A stretch of DNA of 64,000 nt from the NCBI GenBank assembly GCA_030528055.1, contig JAUMZQ010000003.1:114754-178753 (forward strand). Direction: 5' to 3'. A program made the position numbers and the translations under genes. Numbering within the stretch: position 1 is the stretch's first letter; every line of letters starts with the position of its first letter. Source of the stretch: Streptococcus sp. Lineage in GTDB: Bacteria; Bacillota; Bacilli; Lactobacillales; Streptococcaceae. Positions 28,381 through 36,781 of the stretch are shown here, piece by piece. Under the pieces are notes generated by a model, which did not search any database, was not told the origin of the DNA, and saw nothing but the letters and a program-made list of their open reading frames with translations.

Positions 28381-28414
28381 ATTATATGACTAAAATAACT
28401 TTTTTAGTCATATA
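28381..28414 (-). promoter_or_regulatory. Promoter and TetR operator of the exporter operon
   Basis: On the minus strand the -10 TATAAT corresponds to 28381-28386. Overlapping it is an inverted repeat with 13-bp perfect arms (28383-28395 and 28402-28414, core ATATGACTAAAA) and a 6-nt spacer. Size and position over the promoter are typical of a TetR operator. Confidence 0.8.
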
Positions 28415-28482
28415 GTATTTTAACTCTCTTTCCATAAAATGTCAAATAGCGTTTGGTAGTCTATGTATCACCCAATTTTCCC

Positions 28483-28510
28483 TTGACAAAATCCATGCGC
28501 GTGCTAAAAT
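28483..28510 (+). promoter_or_regulatory. tRNA-Thr promoter
   Basis: TTGACA at 28483-28488, 16-nt spacer, TAAAAT at 28505-28510. Confidence 0.8.
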
Positions 28511-28526
28511 ATGAAGTAGAAATAAT

Positions 28527-28599
28527 GCCGATTTAGCTCAGTTGGTAGAGCAACGCACTCGTAACGCGTAGGCCACAGGTTCGATCCCTGCAATCGGCA
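28527..28599 (+). tRNA. tRNA-Thr (anticodon CGT)
   Basis: 73 nt with acceptor GCCGATT/AATCGGC, D-arm GCTC...GAGC, anticodon loop CTCGTAA (CGT, reads ACG) and T-loop TTCGATC. The anticodon stem ACGCA/CGCGT and the T-stem ACAGG/CCTGC each end in an A-C mismatch. CCA is not encoded. Confidence 0.93.
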
Positions 28600-28614
28600 T
28601 AATTAAGAGTGTTG

Positions 28615-28640
28615 AAACGTTGATGAATCAACGTTTTTTT
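28615..28640 (+). terminator. Terminator after tRNA-Thr
   Basis: A 9-bp perfect stem (28615-28623 with 28628-28636), TGAA loop, T-run. Confidence 0.88.
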
Positions 28641-28691
28641 ATTTTTTGATCAACTTGAACGATAAAAATTGCAATTTGTATGCTGTTGCTT

Positions 28692-28760
28692 ACCACTTAT
28701 TTTGAAAAACTAACCACTTACTGAAATGCTATTCTTTTTTTGACTAAAACTTGCTATAAT
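28692..28760 (+). promoter_or_regulatory. LytTR promoter with 21-bp-phased direct repeats
   Basis: ACCACTTA occurs at 28692-28699 and again at 28713-28720, exactly 21 bp (two helical turns) apart. An extended -10 TGCTATAAT ends at 28760. There is no normal -35 (a TTGACT is only 9 nt from the -10), so activation is plausible. Phased direct repeats upstream of the promoter are the usual binding arrangement of LytTR regulators. Confidence 0.65.
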
Positions 28761-28787
28761 GAAAACAAATAAAGGAAGGAGAAGGCT

Positions 28788-29234
28788 ATGAAAATTCGGA
28801 TAGAATTAGATGAAACCTTAGGTGAAACAGAAATTGTGATTAAAACAGCACAATTAGATCAACAAATTCATCAAATCCAAAAAGCGTTAGAAGAAATAAC
28901 GACTCCTTCTATTTTATTTTATAAAGACACCAGTGAATATTTTGTGGAATTAGATACCATTCTTTTTTTCGAAACAGATGGGAACAAGGTTTTTGCTCAT
29001 GTCTGTGAAGATGCTTATGAAGTGAAAATGAAACTATACGAGTTGGAAGAAATATTGCCACGTAATTTTTGTAGAATTTCAAAATCAACTATTACAAATA
29101 CAAAAAGAATTTATTCCCTAAATAAGTCATTTTCAGGAACTAGTAGTATTCATTTTAGTGATACCTATAAGCAAATACATGTATCAAGGCACTACTATAA
29201 ATTGTTAAAAGAAAGATTAAATGAAATGAGGTAA
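28788..29234 (+). CDS. LytTR-domain DNA-binding regulator without receiver
   Basis: 148 aa. Residues about 50-147 form a LytTR DNA-binding domain (VELDTILFFETDGNKVFAHV, YELEEILPRNFCRISKSTIT NTKRI spread over 80-110, SRHYYKLLKERL). The N-terminal 45 residues are short and lack a phospho-receiver, so it is not a response regulator. It is followed after 5 nt by a membrane protein. Such LytTR plus membrane-inhibitor pairs are known in streptococci (for example HdrRM and BrsRM in S. mutans). The paired repeats at the promoter suggest self-activation. Confidence 0.88.
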   Translation: MKIRIELDETLGETEIVIKTAQLDQQIHQIQKALEEITTPSILFYKDTSEYFVELDTILFFETDGNKVFAHVCEDAYEVKMKLYELEEILPRNFCRISKSTITNTKRIYSLNKSFSGTSSIHFSDTYKQIHVSRHYYKLLKERLNEMR

Positions 29235-29239
29235 ATACA

Positions 29240-29902
29240 ATGAGAAAAAAATTAATAGGAATTATTTTGCTGGTATTAGCAGCTTGGGTATTATTGCAAG
29301 GAAGTTTTAATATTCCATTCATTGACTTTCATTTGGCACCTTTGTTAGTTTCCATTCTGTTTGCTTATCTTGCAATTGAGGAAATTTTAAAAGGAAGCCT
29401 AACATCTTGTATCATTCTTGCTGTTATTGCTTTAGTGATTGTAAATAACAGTTATGATATTTTCCCAATTTCATCGGGGATGCTATTTTTAGCGGGAGTC
29501 TTGGCTTGTGTTGGTCTACATATGATTATCAAACCAAATTATACAAGAAAAACCCTTCTTTTTTGGAAAGATGATAATTTCAAAAAAAGAGAGCATTCTT
29601 TTGGTACGGTTAACCGTTATATCAATTCTGATAATTTTGTTCATGATAAAGTAGAAGTTTCTTTTGGTAGTGCGAATATTTATTTTGATAATGCTCAAAT
29701 TATTAATGAATCAGCTAGTTTTAGCGTGGAAGTGGCATTTGGAACCGTTTCTCTCTATGTTCCTAGTAGTTGGCAGGTGGAGCTTAGCGTAGACAATGCT
29801 TTTGGTTCCGTTAACAATCCAAGAAATGTCAATCAAAAAGAAAAAACCTTATATGTTCAAGGAAATGTTGCGTTTGGGAACTTGAAAATTTTCTACATTT
29901 AG
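29240..29902 (+). CDS. LiaF-like membrane protein paired with the LytTR regulator
   Basis: 220 aa. Four hydrophobic segments fill residues 1-98. The C-terminal 110 residues are beta-rich with five copies of the motif [SA]FG[TSN]: SFGTV, SFGSA, AFGTV, AFGSV, AFGNL. This is the pattern of the LiaF/VraT C-terminal domain (cell-wall-active antibiotic response). Encoded 5 nt after the LytTR gene, it is likely the sensor or antagonist of that regulator at the membrane. The stimulus is unknown; envelope stress is a guess from LiaF homology. Confidence 0.82.
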   Translation: MRKKLIGIILLVLAAWVLLQGSFNIPFIDFHLAPLLVSILFAYLAIEEILKGSLTSCIILAVIALVIVNNSYDIFPISSGMLFLAGVLACVGLHMIIKPNYTRKTLLFWKDDNFKKREHSFGTVNRYINSDNFVHDKVEVSFGSANIYFDNAQIINESASFSVEVAFGTVSLYVPSSWQVELSVDNAFGSVNNPRNVNQKEKTLYVQGNVAFGNLKIFYI

Positions 29903-29947
29903 GAAAACGAATGTTTCAGATGATTTTATAAATATCGGTAAATTCTC

Positions 29948-29976
29948 TTGCTAAAAAATTTAAAATATGATACTAT
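29948..29976 (+). promoter_or_regulatory. rpmB promoter
   Basis: TTGCTA at 29948-29953, 17-nt spacer, TACTAT at 29971-29976 with TGA before it. Confidence 0.75.
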
Positions 29977-30027
29977 TTTAAGGTATGTGGTGTCAAACCC
30001 TTAAATTAATCAGGAGGAACTATATAA

Positions 30028-30216
30028 ATGGCTAAAGTATGTTATTTTACAGGTCGTAAAACTGTATCAGGAAATAACCGTTCTCATGCAATGAATCAAA
30101 CAAAACGTTCAGTGAAACCAAATCTTCAAAAAGTTACTGTTTTAATTGATGGAAAACCTAAAAAAGTTTGGGTTTCAGCTCGTGCCCTTAAATCAGGTAA
30201 AGTTGAACGCGTTTAA
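30028..30216 (+). CDS. rpmB: 50S ribosomal protein L28
   Basis: 62 aa. [34 protein letters not shown] and [17 protein letters not shown] are the conserved L28 blocks. Here Cys5 is retained but the other zinc-ribbon cysteines are absent (a C-minus type). Basic protein of the large subunit. AGGAGG precedes the ATG; a terminator follows. Confidence 0.96.
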   Translation: MAKVCYFTGRKTVSGNNRSHAMNQTKRSVKPNLQKVTVLIDGKPKKVWVSARALKSGKVERV

Positions 30217-30221
30217 TTTTT

Positions 30222-30256
30222 AAAAAGGGTTTTGGATAAGATATCCGCCCTTTTTT
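30222..30256 (+). terminator. Terminator of rpmB
   Basis: AAAAAGGG (30222-30229) pairs with CCCTTTTT (from 30248), with an inner GGATA/TATCC stem and a T-run. Confidence 0.85.
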
Positions 30257-30366
30257 CGTGTTTAAAAATGGCATTCAGACTAGACACTTGATTTATACCC
30301 TTACTCTTTTACAGCCTGTTCAAAATATGGTAAAATGGAATATAAAATACTTTTGAGGTAAAAAAT

Positions 30367-30732
30367 ATGACTGTGAAAATCAATACTAAAGATGGTCAAA
30401 TTGAATTGACAGATGATGTGATCGCAACCATTGTTGGTGGAGCAGCAACGGAGATTTTTGGTGTAGTTGGTATGGCTAGCAAAAATACGATTAAGGATAA
30501 TTTTCAAGCTCTTTTAGGAAAAGAAAATTATGCCAAAGGAGTTGTTGTTAAGACAAGTGAAGAAGGCGATATTTCAGTGGATGTTTATACTGTTTTAAGC
30601 TACGGAATAAAAATTAGTGAAGTTTCTAAGAATATTCAAGAGCGTGTGAAATTTAGTTTGGAAAATCAACTCGGAATTACTGCGCATACAGTGAATGTTT
30701 ATATTCAAAATATTAAAGTTGTAGGAGAATAA
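30367..30732 (+). CDS. Asp23/Gls24 family envelope stress response protein
   Basis: 121 aa, DUF322 (YloU-like). GQIELTDDVIATIVGGAATEIFGVVGMA is the family core, in two parts here (GQIELTDDVIATIVGGAA, TEIFGVVGMA). Family proteins are small and membrane-peripheral, and one is regularly encoded immediately before fakA, as here (2-nt gap). The exact role is unsettled; membrane homeostasis is suggested in the literature. Confidence 0.9.
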   Translation: MTVKINTKDGQIELTDDVIATIVGGAATEIFGVVGMASKNTIKDNFQALLGKENYAKGVVVKTSEEGDISVDVYTVLSYGIKISEVSKNIQERVKFSLENQLGITAHTVNVYIQNIKVVGE

Positions 30733-30734
30733 TC

Positions 30735-32399
30735 GTGTCAAATATTACTACTAGTTTATTTCAAGAAATGGTGCAATCGGCATCAACTCGTTTAAATAAA
30801 CAAGCTGAATATGTTAATTCTTTAAATGTTTTTCCAGTACCAGATGGAGATACAGGAACCAATATGGGTATGACCATTGAGAATGGTGCAAAAGAAGTAG
30901 CAGATAAATCAGCTTCGACAGTCGGTGAAGCGGCAGGGATTTTTGCTAAAGGGCTTCTCATGGGAGCACGCGGAAATTCTGGTGTTATTACTTCGCAGCT
31001 TTTTCGTGGATTTTCTCAAAGCGTTAAAGATAAAACAGAATTAACAGGAGAAGATTTAGCTCTTGCCTTGCAAACAGGTGTAGAAGTGGCCTACAAAGCC
31101 GTTATGAAACCAGTAGAAGGAACTATCTTGACTGTTTCACGTGGCGCAGCTATTGGTGCAAAGAAGAAAGCTGAAGAAACAGATGATGCTTTAGAGGTAA
31201 TGCGGGGAGCTCTTGAAGGTGCAAAAGCAGCTCTTGCAAAAACTCCAGATATGTTGCCAGTTTTGAAAGAAGTTGGCGTTGTGGATTCTGGTGGTCAAGG
31301 TTTAGTATTTATCTATGAGGGTTTCTTGTCTTCAATGACGGGAGAATACATCGCTTCAGAAGACTTTATAGCAACTCCAGCAACTATGTCTGAAATGATT
31401 AATGCAGAACACCATAAATCAGTGGCAGGACATGTAGCAACAGAAGATATTACTTTTGGATATTGTACAGAAATTATGGTTGCTTTGAAAAAAGGTCCAA
31501 CCTATGTCAAAGAATTTGATTACGACGAGTTTCGAAATTATTTAAATGAACTGGGTGATTCTCTTCTAGTTGTTAATGACGATGAAATTGTTAAAGTTCA
31601 CGTTCACACAGAAGATCCAGGTCTTGTGATGCAAGAGGGCTTGAAATATGGAAGTCTTGTTAAAGTTAAAGTAGACAACATGCGCAATCAACATGAGGCA
31701 CAAGTAGAGAAAGAAGCTACTGACCAAGCTCCTGCAGAAGAAAAAGAGTATGGTATTATAGCCGTTGTTGCTGGTGAAGGATTAGCTGAAATTTTTAAAG
31801 CTCAAGGTGTTGACTATATTATTTCTGGTGGTCAGACAATGAATCCATCAACTGAAGACTTTATCAAAGCAGTTGAACACTTGAATGCACGTAATATTAT
31901 TATTCTACCAAACAACAAAAATATCTTTATGGCAGCACAATCAGCCGCAGAAGTCATTGAACAACCTGCTATTGTTGTCGAAAGTCGCACAATTCCACAA
32001 GGATTGACAAGCCTATTGTCCTTTGATGGAGGAAAGACCATCGAAGAAAACGAAAAACGAATGGCGGGAGCTTTGTCCGATGTGGTGAGCGGTAGCATTA
32101 CAACGGCGGTTCGCGATACAACGATTGATGGCTTGGAAATTCATGAAAATGACAATTTAGGTATGGTAGATGGTAAAATTGTTGTTTCAAATCCAGATAT
32201 GTTATTTACCTTAAAAGAGACATTTTCTAAGATGTTAGACGACGATAGTGAAATTGTTTCTATCTATGTTGGAGAAGATGGTAGCGAAGAAGTAGCTAGT
32301 AACTTAGCACAAGATTTAATGGAAGAATTTGAAGAATTAGAAGTTGAGATTCATCAAGGAAATCAACCTGTTTATCCATATTTATTAAGTGTTGAATAA
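30735..32399 (+). CDS. fakA: Fatty acid kinase catalytic subunit FakA (DhaL/DegV-type)
   Basis: 554 aa, starting at GTG with GGAG upstream. The N-terminal DhaL-type kinase domain (1-200) carries VFPVPDGDTGTNMGMT, the Mg-ATP-binding Asp cluster, and GARGNSGVITSQ. A central domain and a C-terminal DegV-like domain (about 330-554) follow. FakA phosphorylates exogenous fatty acids held by FakB partners, feeding phospholipid synthesis. Co-transcribed with the Asp23 gene; terminator at the end. Confidence 0.92.
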   Translation: MSNITTSLFQEMVQSASTRLNKQAEYVNSLNVFPVPDGDTGTNMGMTIENGAKEVADKSASTVGEAAGIFAKGLLMGARGNSGVITSQLFRGFSQSVKDKTELTGEDLALALQTGVEVAYKAVMKPVEGTILTVSRGAAIGAKKKAEETDDALEVMRGALEGAKAALAKTPDMLPVLKEVGVVDSGGQGLVFIYEGFLSSMTGEYIASEDFIATPATMSEMINAEHHKSVAGHVATEDITFGYCTEIMVALKKGPTYVKEFDYDEFRNYLNELGDSLLVVNDDEIVKVHVHTEDPGLVMQEGLKYGSLVKVKVDNMRNQHEAQVEKEATDQAPAEEKEYGIIAVVAGEGLAEIFKAQGVDYIISGGQTMNPSTEDFIKAVEHLNARNIIILPNNKNIFMAAQSAAEVIEQPAIVVESRTIPQGLTSLLSFDGGKTIEENEKRMAGALSDVVSGSITTAVRDTTIDGLEIHENDNLGMVDGKIVVSNPDMLFTLKETFSKMLDDDSEIVSIYVGEDGSEEVASNLAQDLMEEFEELEVEIHQGNQPVYPYLLSVE

Positions 32400-32410
32400 T
32401 AAGATGTATT

Positions 32411-32440
32411 AAAAAACAAGCCATTATTAGCTTGTTTTTT
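32411..32440 (+). terminator. Terminator of fakA
   Basis: An 11-bp perfect stem (32411-32421 with 32430-32440), 8-nt loop, U-rich 3' strand. Confidence 0.88.
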
Positions 32441-32526
32441 ATATGATATTCAATTTGATAGAAATACTTTGTCAGTCATAAATAATGGTTGAGAAAACTC
32501 ATTGGTTGAAGCTAAATAAGAATATT

Positions 32527-32555
32527 TAGACAAGTAATTGGTATTATGCTATACT
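32527..32555 (+). promoter_or_regulatory. Promoter of the lipoprotein gene
   Basis: TAGACA at 32527-32532, 17-nt spacer, TATACT at 32550-32555 with TGC before it. Confidence 0.7.
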
Positions 32556-32587
32556 ATAATAAAAATAAAATAAAGAAAAGGTGAGTC

Positions 32588-33154
32588 ATGAAAAAGTTAT
32601 TCTTGATGATGTCCATTACTCTTATCTTTTTAACTGGATGTGTGTTTGATTCTAAAAAAGATACAGTGAAGAATACATCAAATAGCAGTTCTACAAAACT
32701 ACCTAGCGAATCCTCTCAAAACCAAGAAGTTGTGACAAAAACATTAGTTGGTAACATTGAAAATATTCATCACCGTGATACAATCACTTATCAAGGAAAG
32801 ACGATGTTGAGTCTTCGGATGGAGTTGGTTAGTGATCTACCTCAAGATGTAACAGATCGAGCAGTAGACTTAACTCCAGAGGAGATGACTAGTCGATTGC
32901 AAACCGTTATTCAATCAGATCCAGAATATGTTGCTGCTCAAAATATAGATGGATTTTCAACGGATTATTCGGTGACAGCAGACAAAAAATTACAAGTAAT
33001 TGTTGATATTGATTTTCAAAAAGCTAACTTAGATGAAGTAGAAAAACTTTCCTTTTTTAAAAATCTAGGCTTAGAAGACTTGAAGCATGTTACCCCTGAA
33101 TTGTTCATATCTGGTATGAAATTAAACAATCTACAAGAAGAAACAAATCCATAA
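32588..33154 (+). CDS. Predicted lipoprotein, function unknown
   Basis: 188 aa. Type II signal peptide MKKLFLMMSITLIFLTGC with the lipobox LTGC, so Cys18 would be lipidated. A Ser/Thr-rich linker of about 30 residues precedes a small domain (ITYQGKTMLSLRMELV, LTPEEMTSRLQTVIQSDPEY). It may belong to the YehR/DUF1307-like group, but I am not certain. Monocistronic with its own promoter and terminator. No binding motif allows a function call. Confidence 0.8.
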   Translation: MKKLFLMMSITLIFLTGCVFDSKKDTVKNTSNSSSTKLPSESSQNQEVVTKTLVGNIENIHHRDTITYQGKTMLSLRMELVSDLPQDVTDRAVDLTPEEMTSRLQTVIQSDPEYVAAQNIDGFSTDYSVTADKKLQVIVDIDFQKANLDEVEKLSFFKNLGLEDLKHVTPELFISGMKLNNLQEETNP

Positions 33155-33182
33155 AGAGAGATAGTGCTATCTTTCTTTTTTT
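33153..33182 (+). terminator. Terminator of the lipoprotein gene
   Basis: An 11-bp stem with one G-U pair (33153-33163 with 33168-33178) and a T-run. Confidence 0.82.
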
Positions 33183-33190
33183 GTGCTCTT

Positions 33191-33220
33191 ATGACATTTG
33201 TCATAGTGGAATGTGACAAA
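33191..33220 (+). promoter_or_regulatory. Palindromic candidate operator of the ABC/two-component operon
   Basis: ATGACA-TT-TGTCAT at 33191-33204 is a perfect dyad with 6-bp arms. A third half-site, TGACAAA at 33214-33220, repeats it 10 bp downstream. It lies about 110 bp before the ABC gene and is a reasonable site for the NarL-family response regulator encoded in the same operon. Confidence 0.5.
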
Positions 33221-33312
33221 ATTATCTAGTAACAAAAAAATAAAACCTTTACAATGATACTATCAATATAGAAAGAACAAACAAAAATATAATTTGTAAA
33301 GGAGTTATGAAA

Positions 33313-34188
33313 ATGGAATTAATTGCTGTTAAAAATATTTCTAAATCAATTCGAGACAAAGCTATTCTCAAAAATATTTCTTTTGAAATCGTTGAGGGAG
33401 ATTGTGTGGCGTTAATTGGGCCAAATGGTGCCGGAAAAACAACTCTGATGGATTGCCTTTTAGGAGAACGATTTGTTACAAGTGGTCAAATTACGATTCA
33501 AGATAAAAAACCAACAGATAAACAACTTAAAAATATAGTATCGATTTTACCACAAGAAAATGAAATCGTGAATAAGATAAAAGTAAAAGAATTGCTGACT
33601 TTCTTTCAATCCCTTTATCCAAATAGTCTATCAAATAAAGAGATAGATGAACTATTACAATTTACAGAAGAGCAAAAAAATCAATTAGCTACAAAATTAT
33701 CTGGTGGTCAAAGACGCTTGTTGTCTTTTATTCTAACTTTAATCGGTCGTCCTAAAATTCTCTTTCTGGATGAACCCACAGCCGCGATGGACACTTCCAC
33801 TAGACAGCGATTTTGGGAAATTATTAATCAACTAAAAAAACAAAAAGTAACAATTGTATATTCTTCACATTATATTGAAGAAGTTGAACATACTGCAGAA
33901 CGTATTTTAGTATTGCATAAAGGAGAACTCATTCGAGATACGACTCCTTATGAGATGAGAAAAGAAGAGAAAATCAAGCACTTTACTCTACCTATTTCTT
34001 ACCGTGATACTGTTGAGAATTTACCTCAAGCAATGGATATTGAAGTAAAACAAAACATTGTTACCTTTACTACAAAAGATGCTAGCCAAGTATGGGAATC
34101 ATTACAAGAAACTGGCTGCACAATTGAAGAAATCGAAATTCAAAACCGTACGCTTCTTGACAGTGTCTTTGAAACTACTCAAAATTAA
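33313..34188 (+). CDS. ABC transporter ATP-binding protein of an ABC-2 exporter
   Basis: 291 aa with Walker A GPNGAGKTTLMDCLLG, signature LSGGQRRLLSF, Walker B ILFLDEPTAAMD and H-loop VYSSHYIEEVE. This is the CcmA/DrrA type, with a C-terminal extension of about 80 residues. The ATG at 33313 is 8 nt after AAGGAG; an ATG at 33307 is only 2 nt away and less likely. First gene of a four-gene operon: ATPase, permease, kinase, regulator, similar in layout to B. subtilis LnrJK-LMN. Confidence 0.9.
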   Translation: MELIAVKNISKSIRDKAILKNISFEIVEGDCVALIGPNGAGKTTLMDCLLGERFVTSGQITIQDKKPTDKQLKNIVSILPQENEIVNKIKVKELLTFFQSLYPNSLSNKEIDELLQFTEEQKNQLATKLSGGQRRLLSFILTLIGRPKILFLDEPTAAMDTSTRQRFWEIINQLKKQKVTIVYSSHYIEEVEHTAERILVLHKGELIRDTTPYEMRKEEKIKHFTLPISYRDTVENLPQAMDIEVKQNIVTFTTKDASQVWESLQETGCTIEEIEIQNRTLLDSVFETTQN

Positions 34189-34201
34189 GAAAGGAAATAC
34201 C

Positions 34202-34933
34202 ATGAAACATTTAATAAGTTTAACGAAAGTAGAATTACTGACATTAAAACGCGAGTCTATTTATTTTCTATTATCTATTGGGATGCCATCTGCTTTTTAT
34301 ATTTTATTTTCTGGTTTAATACCGCAAGGGGATAATGGTGCTGCGGCAACGATCTATCTTTTTTCCATGACTATTTTTAGCATTATGTCTACGGCTTTTT
34401 TCTCCATTCCTAGTGATTTATATTCAAACAAGGTAAATAATTGGCAAAAACTGTTGTATCATTCCCCAGTTTCTGTGGTAGAATATTATATATCAAAATT
34501 TTTGATAGCTCTTATTTCTTTTACGATTTCTATTATTGGTGTTTTTTCTGTCGGTCATTTTGTTCGCAATGTTAATCTTCCTTTATTGGATTGGATTGTT
34601 GTTGCTTGTATTATCTTGGTAGGAAGCATCGTCTTTATTGCAATGGGAGTCATGCTTACTCTTTTACCAAGCATACAACTGATGTCTGTTATCGGCAATA
34701 TTGTGTATATGTTTGTAGCTGTTGTGGGAGGACTTTGGTTTCCGCTTAGTATGATGCCAAACTGGTTACAGAGTGTCGGTAAAACACTTCCTAGTTATCA
34801 TCTTGTCAGAGTTGTGAGTGTCTATTTAGAGCACCATACACTCAGTATTTCATCTATTTTAGTAATTTTAGCTTATACGGTTGTCGTTTTTTCTCTAACG
34901 ATTTTATTGAAAAAACGAATTGAGGTAAAATAA
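34202..34933 (+). CDS. ABC-2 type transporter permease
   Basis: 243 aa with six hydrophobic segments (about 20-42, 55-75, 100-122, 135-160, 168-190, 215-237). The LWFPLSMMPNWLQSVGKTLP stretch is typical of ABC-2 permeases of the DrrB/NatB/LnrM type. AAAGGAA precedes the ATG at 34202. Its stop overlaps the kinase start by one base. Probably exports or confers resistance to a membrane-active compound; substrate unknown. Confidence 0.88.
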   Translation: MKHLISLTKVELLTLKRESIYFLLSIGMPSAFYILFSGLIPQGDNGAAATIYLFSMTIFSIMSTAFFSIPSDLYSNKVNNWQKLLYHSPVSVVEYYISKFLIALISFTISIIGVFSVGHFVRNVNLPLLDWIVVACIILVGSIVFIAMGVMLTLLPSIQLMSVIGNIVYMFVAVVGGLWFPLSMMPNWLQSVGKTLPSYHLVRVVSVYLEHHTLSISSILVILAYTVVVFSLTILLKKRIEVK

Positions 34934-36054
34934 TGTTTCAAAAATTAAAACAGATTGATTCTATGTTTTATTTTTCTTTAATTTTTATTCTTTTTCCCAT
35001 AGTGGGTATTGTCACTGGACAATACTCTCTTTCTGTTTTAGTAGGGACAGTCATTTTTGTTGGAAGTTATCTTGGAATTTTAATTGATAAAAATCCTATT
35101 CATCAATTATTCTTGTGGTTTATCATGTTGATTTACATCGGCTATATGAGTATATATATAGAGGAAAATTATTTCTGGTTTTTTTCTTATCCTTCTAATC
35201 TACTAGTTTATTACTTTGATGAAACACGGTTTTCATCTACCCGTTATTTCAGTTTTTTGGGGACGCAACTACTTGTTTTTTGTTGTTATTATTTTGAAAT
35301 CCCTACAAGTAGAATGGATGCGGCGTTTATTCTCATTATCGCTTTGTTTATTGATTTATTGTTATTTTCTTTAAAACGAACAGAAAAAATAAGGAAAATC
35401 AGAGATGAAAAATTGCGACAAGATGCTAAAATTAATCTTTTGTTGGCTGAGAGTGAACGAAATCGGATTGGTCGTGATTTACACGATAGCCTCGGACATA
35501 CTTTTGCTATGTTGAGCCTGAAAACAGAATTGACACAACAGTTGCTTCAGATGAAAAATTATAAGCAAGTGGAAAAAGAATTGCAAGAAATTCATGATAT
35601 TAGCCAACAGTCAATGATGAGTGTTCGTCGTATTGTAGACAATCTTAAGGCGAGAAATTTAGAGGAAGAATTACTAACTATCCAATCCATGCTAAAAATT
35701 CGGGATATTGAATTGTTCTTGGATAATCAACTGAAAGAGGTTAGTTTATCTTTAAGTTTGCAGTCAAATATTAGTATGATTTTACTAGAAATAACAACAA
35801 ATATTATTAAATATTCAGAAGCTAGCCACTGCAAGTTCTACCTTTCTCAAAAAGAAGAAGATATTGTATTAGACATTGAAGATGATGGAATCGGTTTTGA
35901 AAAATTGACTGGAAATGAATTGCATTCTATTCGAGAGAGAGTAGAAAATTTAGCTGGGCAGCTAGAAATTGTTAGTAGGATTCACCCTACTAAAATTCAA
36001 ATTATTTTACCTTATGAAAATGGAGCAGATCACAATGAAATTATTACTAGCTGA
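34933..36054 (+). CDS. Sensor histidine kinase, DesK/LnrJ-like
   Basis: 373 aa. Five or so hydrophobic segments occupy residues 10-155 with no large external domain, the intramembrane-sensing plan. The HisKA_3 box is [20 protein letters not shown] with the phospho-acceptor His. The ATPase domain has the N-box [14 protein letters not shown] and DDGIGF. It should phosphorylate the response regulator encoded 20 nt inside its 3' end. Signal probably linked to membrane state or the drug exported by the neighbour transporter. Confidence 0.92.
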   Translation: MFQKLKQIDSMFYFSLIFILFPIVGIVTGQYSLSVLVGTVIFVGSYLGILIDKNPIHQLFLWFIMLIYIGYMSIYIEENYFWFFSYPSNLLVYYFDETRFSSTRYFSFLGTQLLVFCCYYFEIPTSRMDAAFILIIALFIDLLLFSLKRTEKIRKIRDEKLRQDAKINLLLAESERNRIGRDLHDSLGHTFAMLSLKTELTQQLLQMKNYKQVEKELQEIHDISQQSMMSVRRIVDNLKARNLEEELLTIQSMLKIRDIELFLDNQLKEVSLSLSLQSNISMILLEITTNIIKYSEASHCKFYLSQKEEDIVLDIEDDGIGFEKLTGNELHSIRERVENLAGQLEIVSRIHPTKIQIILPYENGADHNEIITS

Positions 36055-36634
36055 AGATCAAAGTATGCTAAGAGACGCTCTATGTCAGTTGCTTCAAATG
36101 CAACCAGATGTAGAAGAAGTTTACCCGACGTCTAATGGAAAAGAAGCAATAGATACATTGCAAATAGAAACGGTAGATGTCGCTATTCTAGATGTGGAAA
36201 TGCCTTATAAGACCGGTTTAGATGTCTTAGAATGGGCAAAAGAACATTGTCCTTCTGTTAAAATTATCATAGTCACAACCTTTAAAAGACCAGGCTATTT
36301 TGAGAGAGCGGTAAATGCTGATGTAGACGCTTATGTTTTAAAGGAAAGAAATATCTCGGATTTAATGAAAACTATTTATTCGGTTTTAGAGGGGAAAAAA
36401 GAATATTCCCCTGAACTAATGGAGAGCCTTTTTGCAAATAAAAGTCCTCTGTCCAAACAAGAAACATTGGTTTTAAAAGCAGTGAGCGAGGGTCTATCTA
36501 ATAAAGAAATTTCTGAAAAACTCTATTTATCAAATGGAACTGTCCGAAATTATGTTTCGACTATTTTAACAAAATTAGATGCAGAAAATAGAACAGAAGC
36601 AGTACACATTGGCCAGAAAAATGGCTGGTTATAA
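36035..36634 (+). CDS. Response regulator, NarL/LuxR family
   Basis: 199 aa. The receiver domain has the acidic pair E7/D8 in [10 protein letters not shown], phospho-acceptor Asp53 in VAILDVEMP, and the conserved Thr and Lys in TTF and YVLKE. The C-terminal LuxR-type HTH reads [20 protein letters not shown] followed by [19 protein letters not shown]. The ATG at 36035 has GGAG 9 nt upstream and overlaps the kinase gene by 20 nt. The probable target is its own operon through the palindrome near 33191. Confidence 0.94.
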   Translation: MKLLLAEDQSMLRDALCQLLQMQPDVEEVYPTSNGKEAIDTLQIETVDVAILDVEMPYKTGLDVLEWAKEHCPSVKIIIVTTFKRPGYFERAVNADVDAYVLKERNISDLMKTIYSVLEGKKEYSPELMESLFANKSPLSKQETLVLKAVSEGLSNKEISEKLYLSNGTVRNYVSTILTKLDAENRTEAVHIGQKNGWL

Positions 36635-36737
36635 TAAAAAAGTAAGTTTGAAAATCTCTTTATAAGAAAACGATAACAAGCTATTTTTGAGGATATTTGA
36701 GGAATTATTAAAAAATTAGAAAATAAGGAAGATATAC

Positions 36738-36765
36738 TTGCAATTTTTTCCAAAAATGTTATTAT
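36738..36765 (+). promoter_or_regulatory. ilvB promoter
   Basis: TTGCAA at 36738-36743, 16-nt spacer, TATTAT at 36760-36765 with TGT before it (extended -10). Confidence 0.75.
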
Positions 36766-36781
36766 AGAAACAAGCTTTTTG

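Noticed and set aside
29977-30005. 7-bp inverted repeat before rpmB as an L28 autoregulatory leader
   Set aside because: Its left arm lies at or upstream of the predicted transcription start, so it would not form in the RNA.
36495-36520. CodY-like sequence (12/15) inside the response-regulator gene
   Set aside because: It is in coding sequence away from any promoter; AT-rich codons give such matches by chance.
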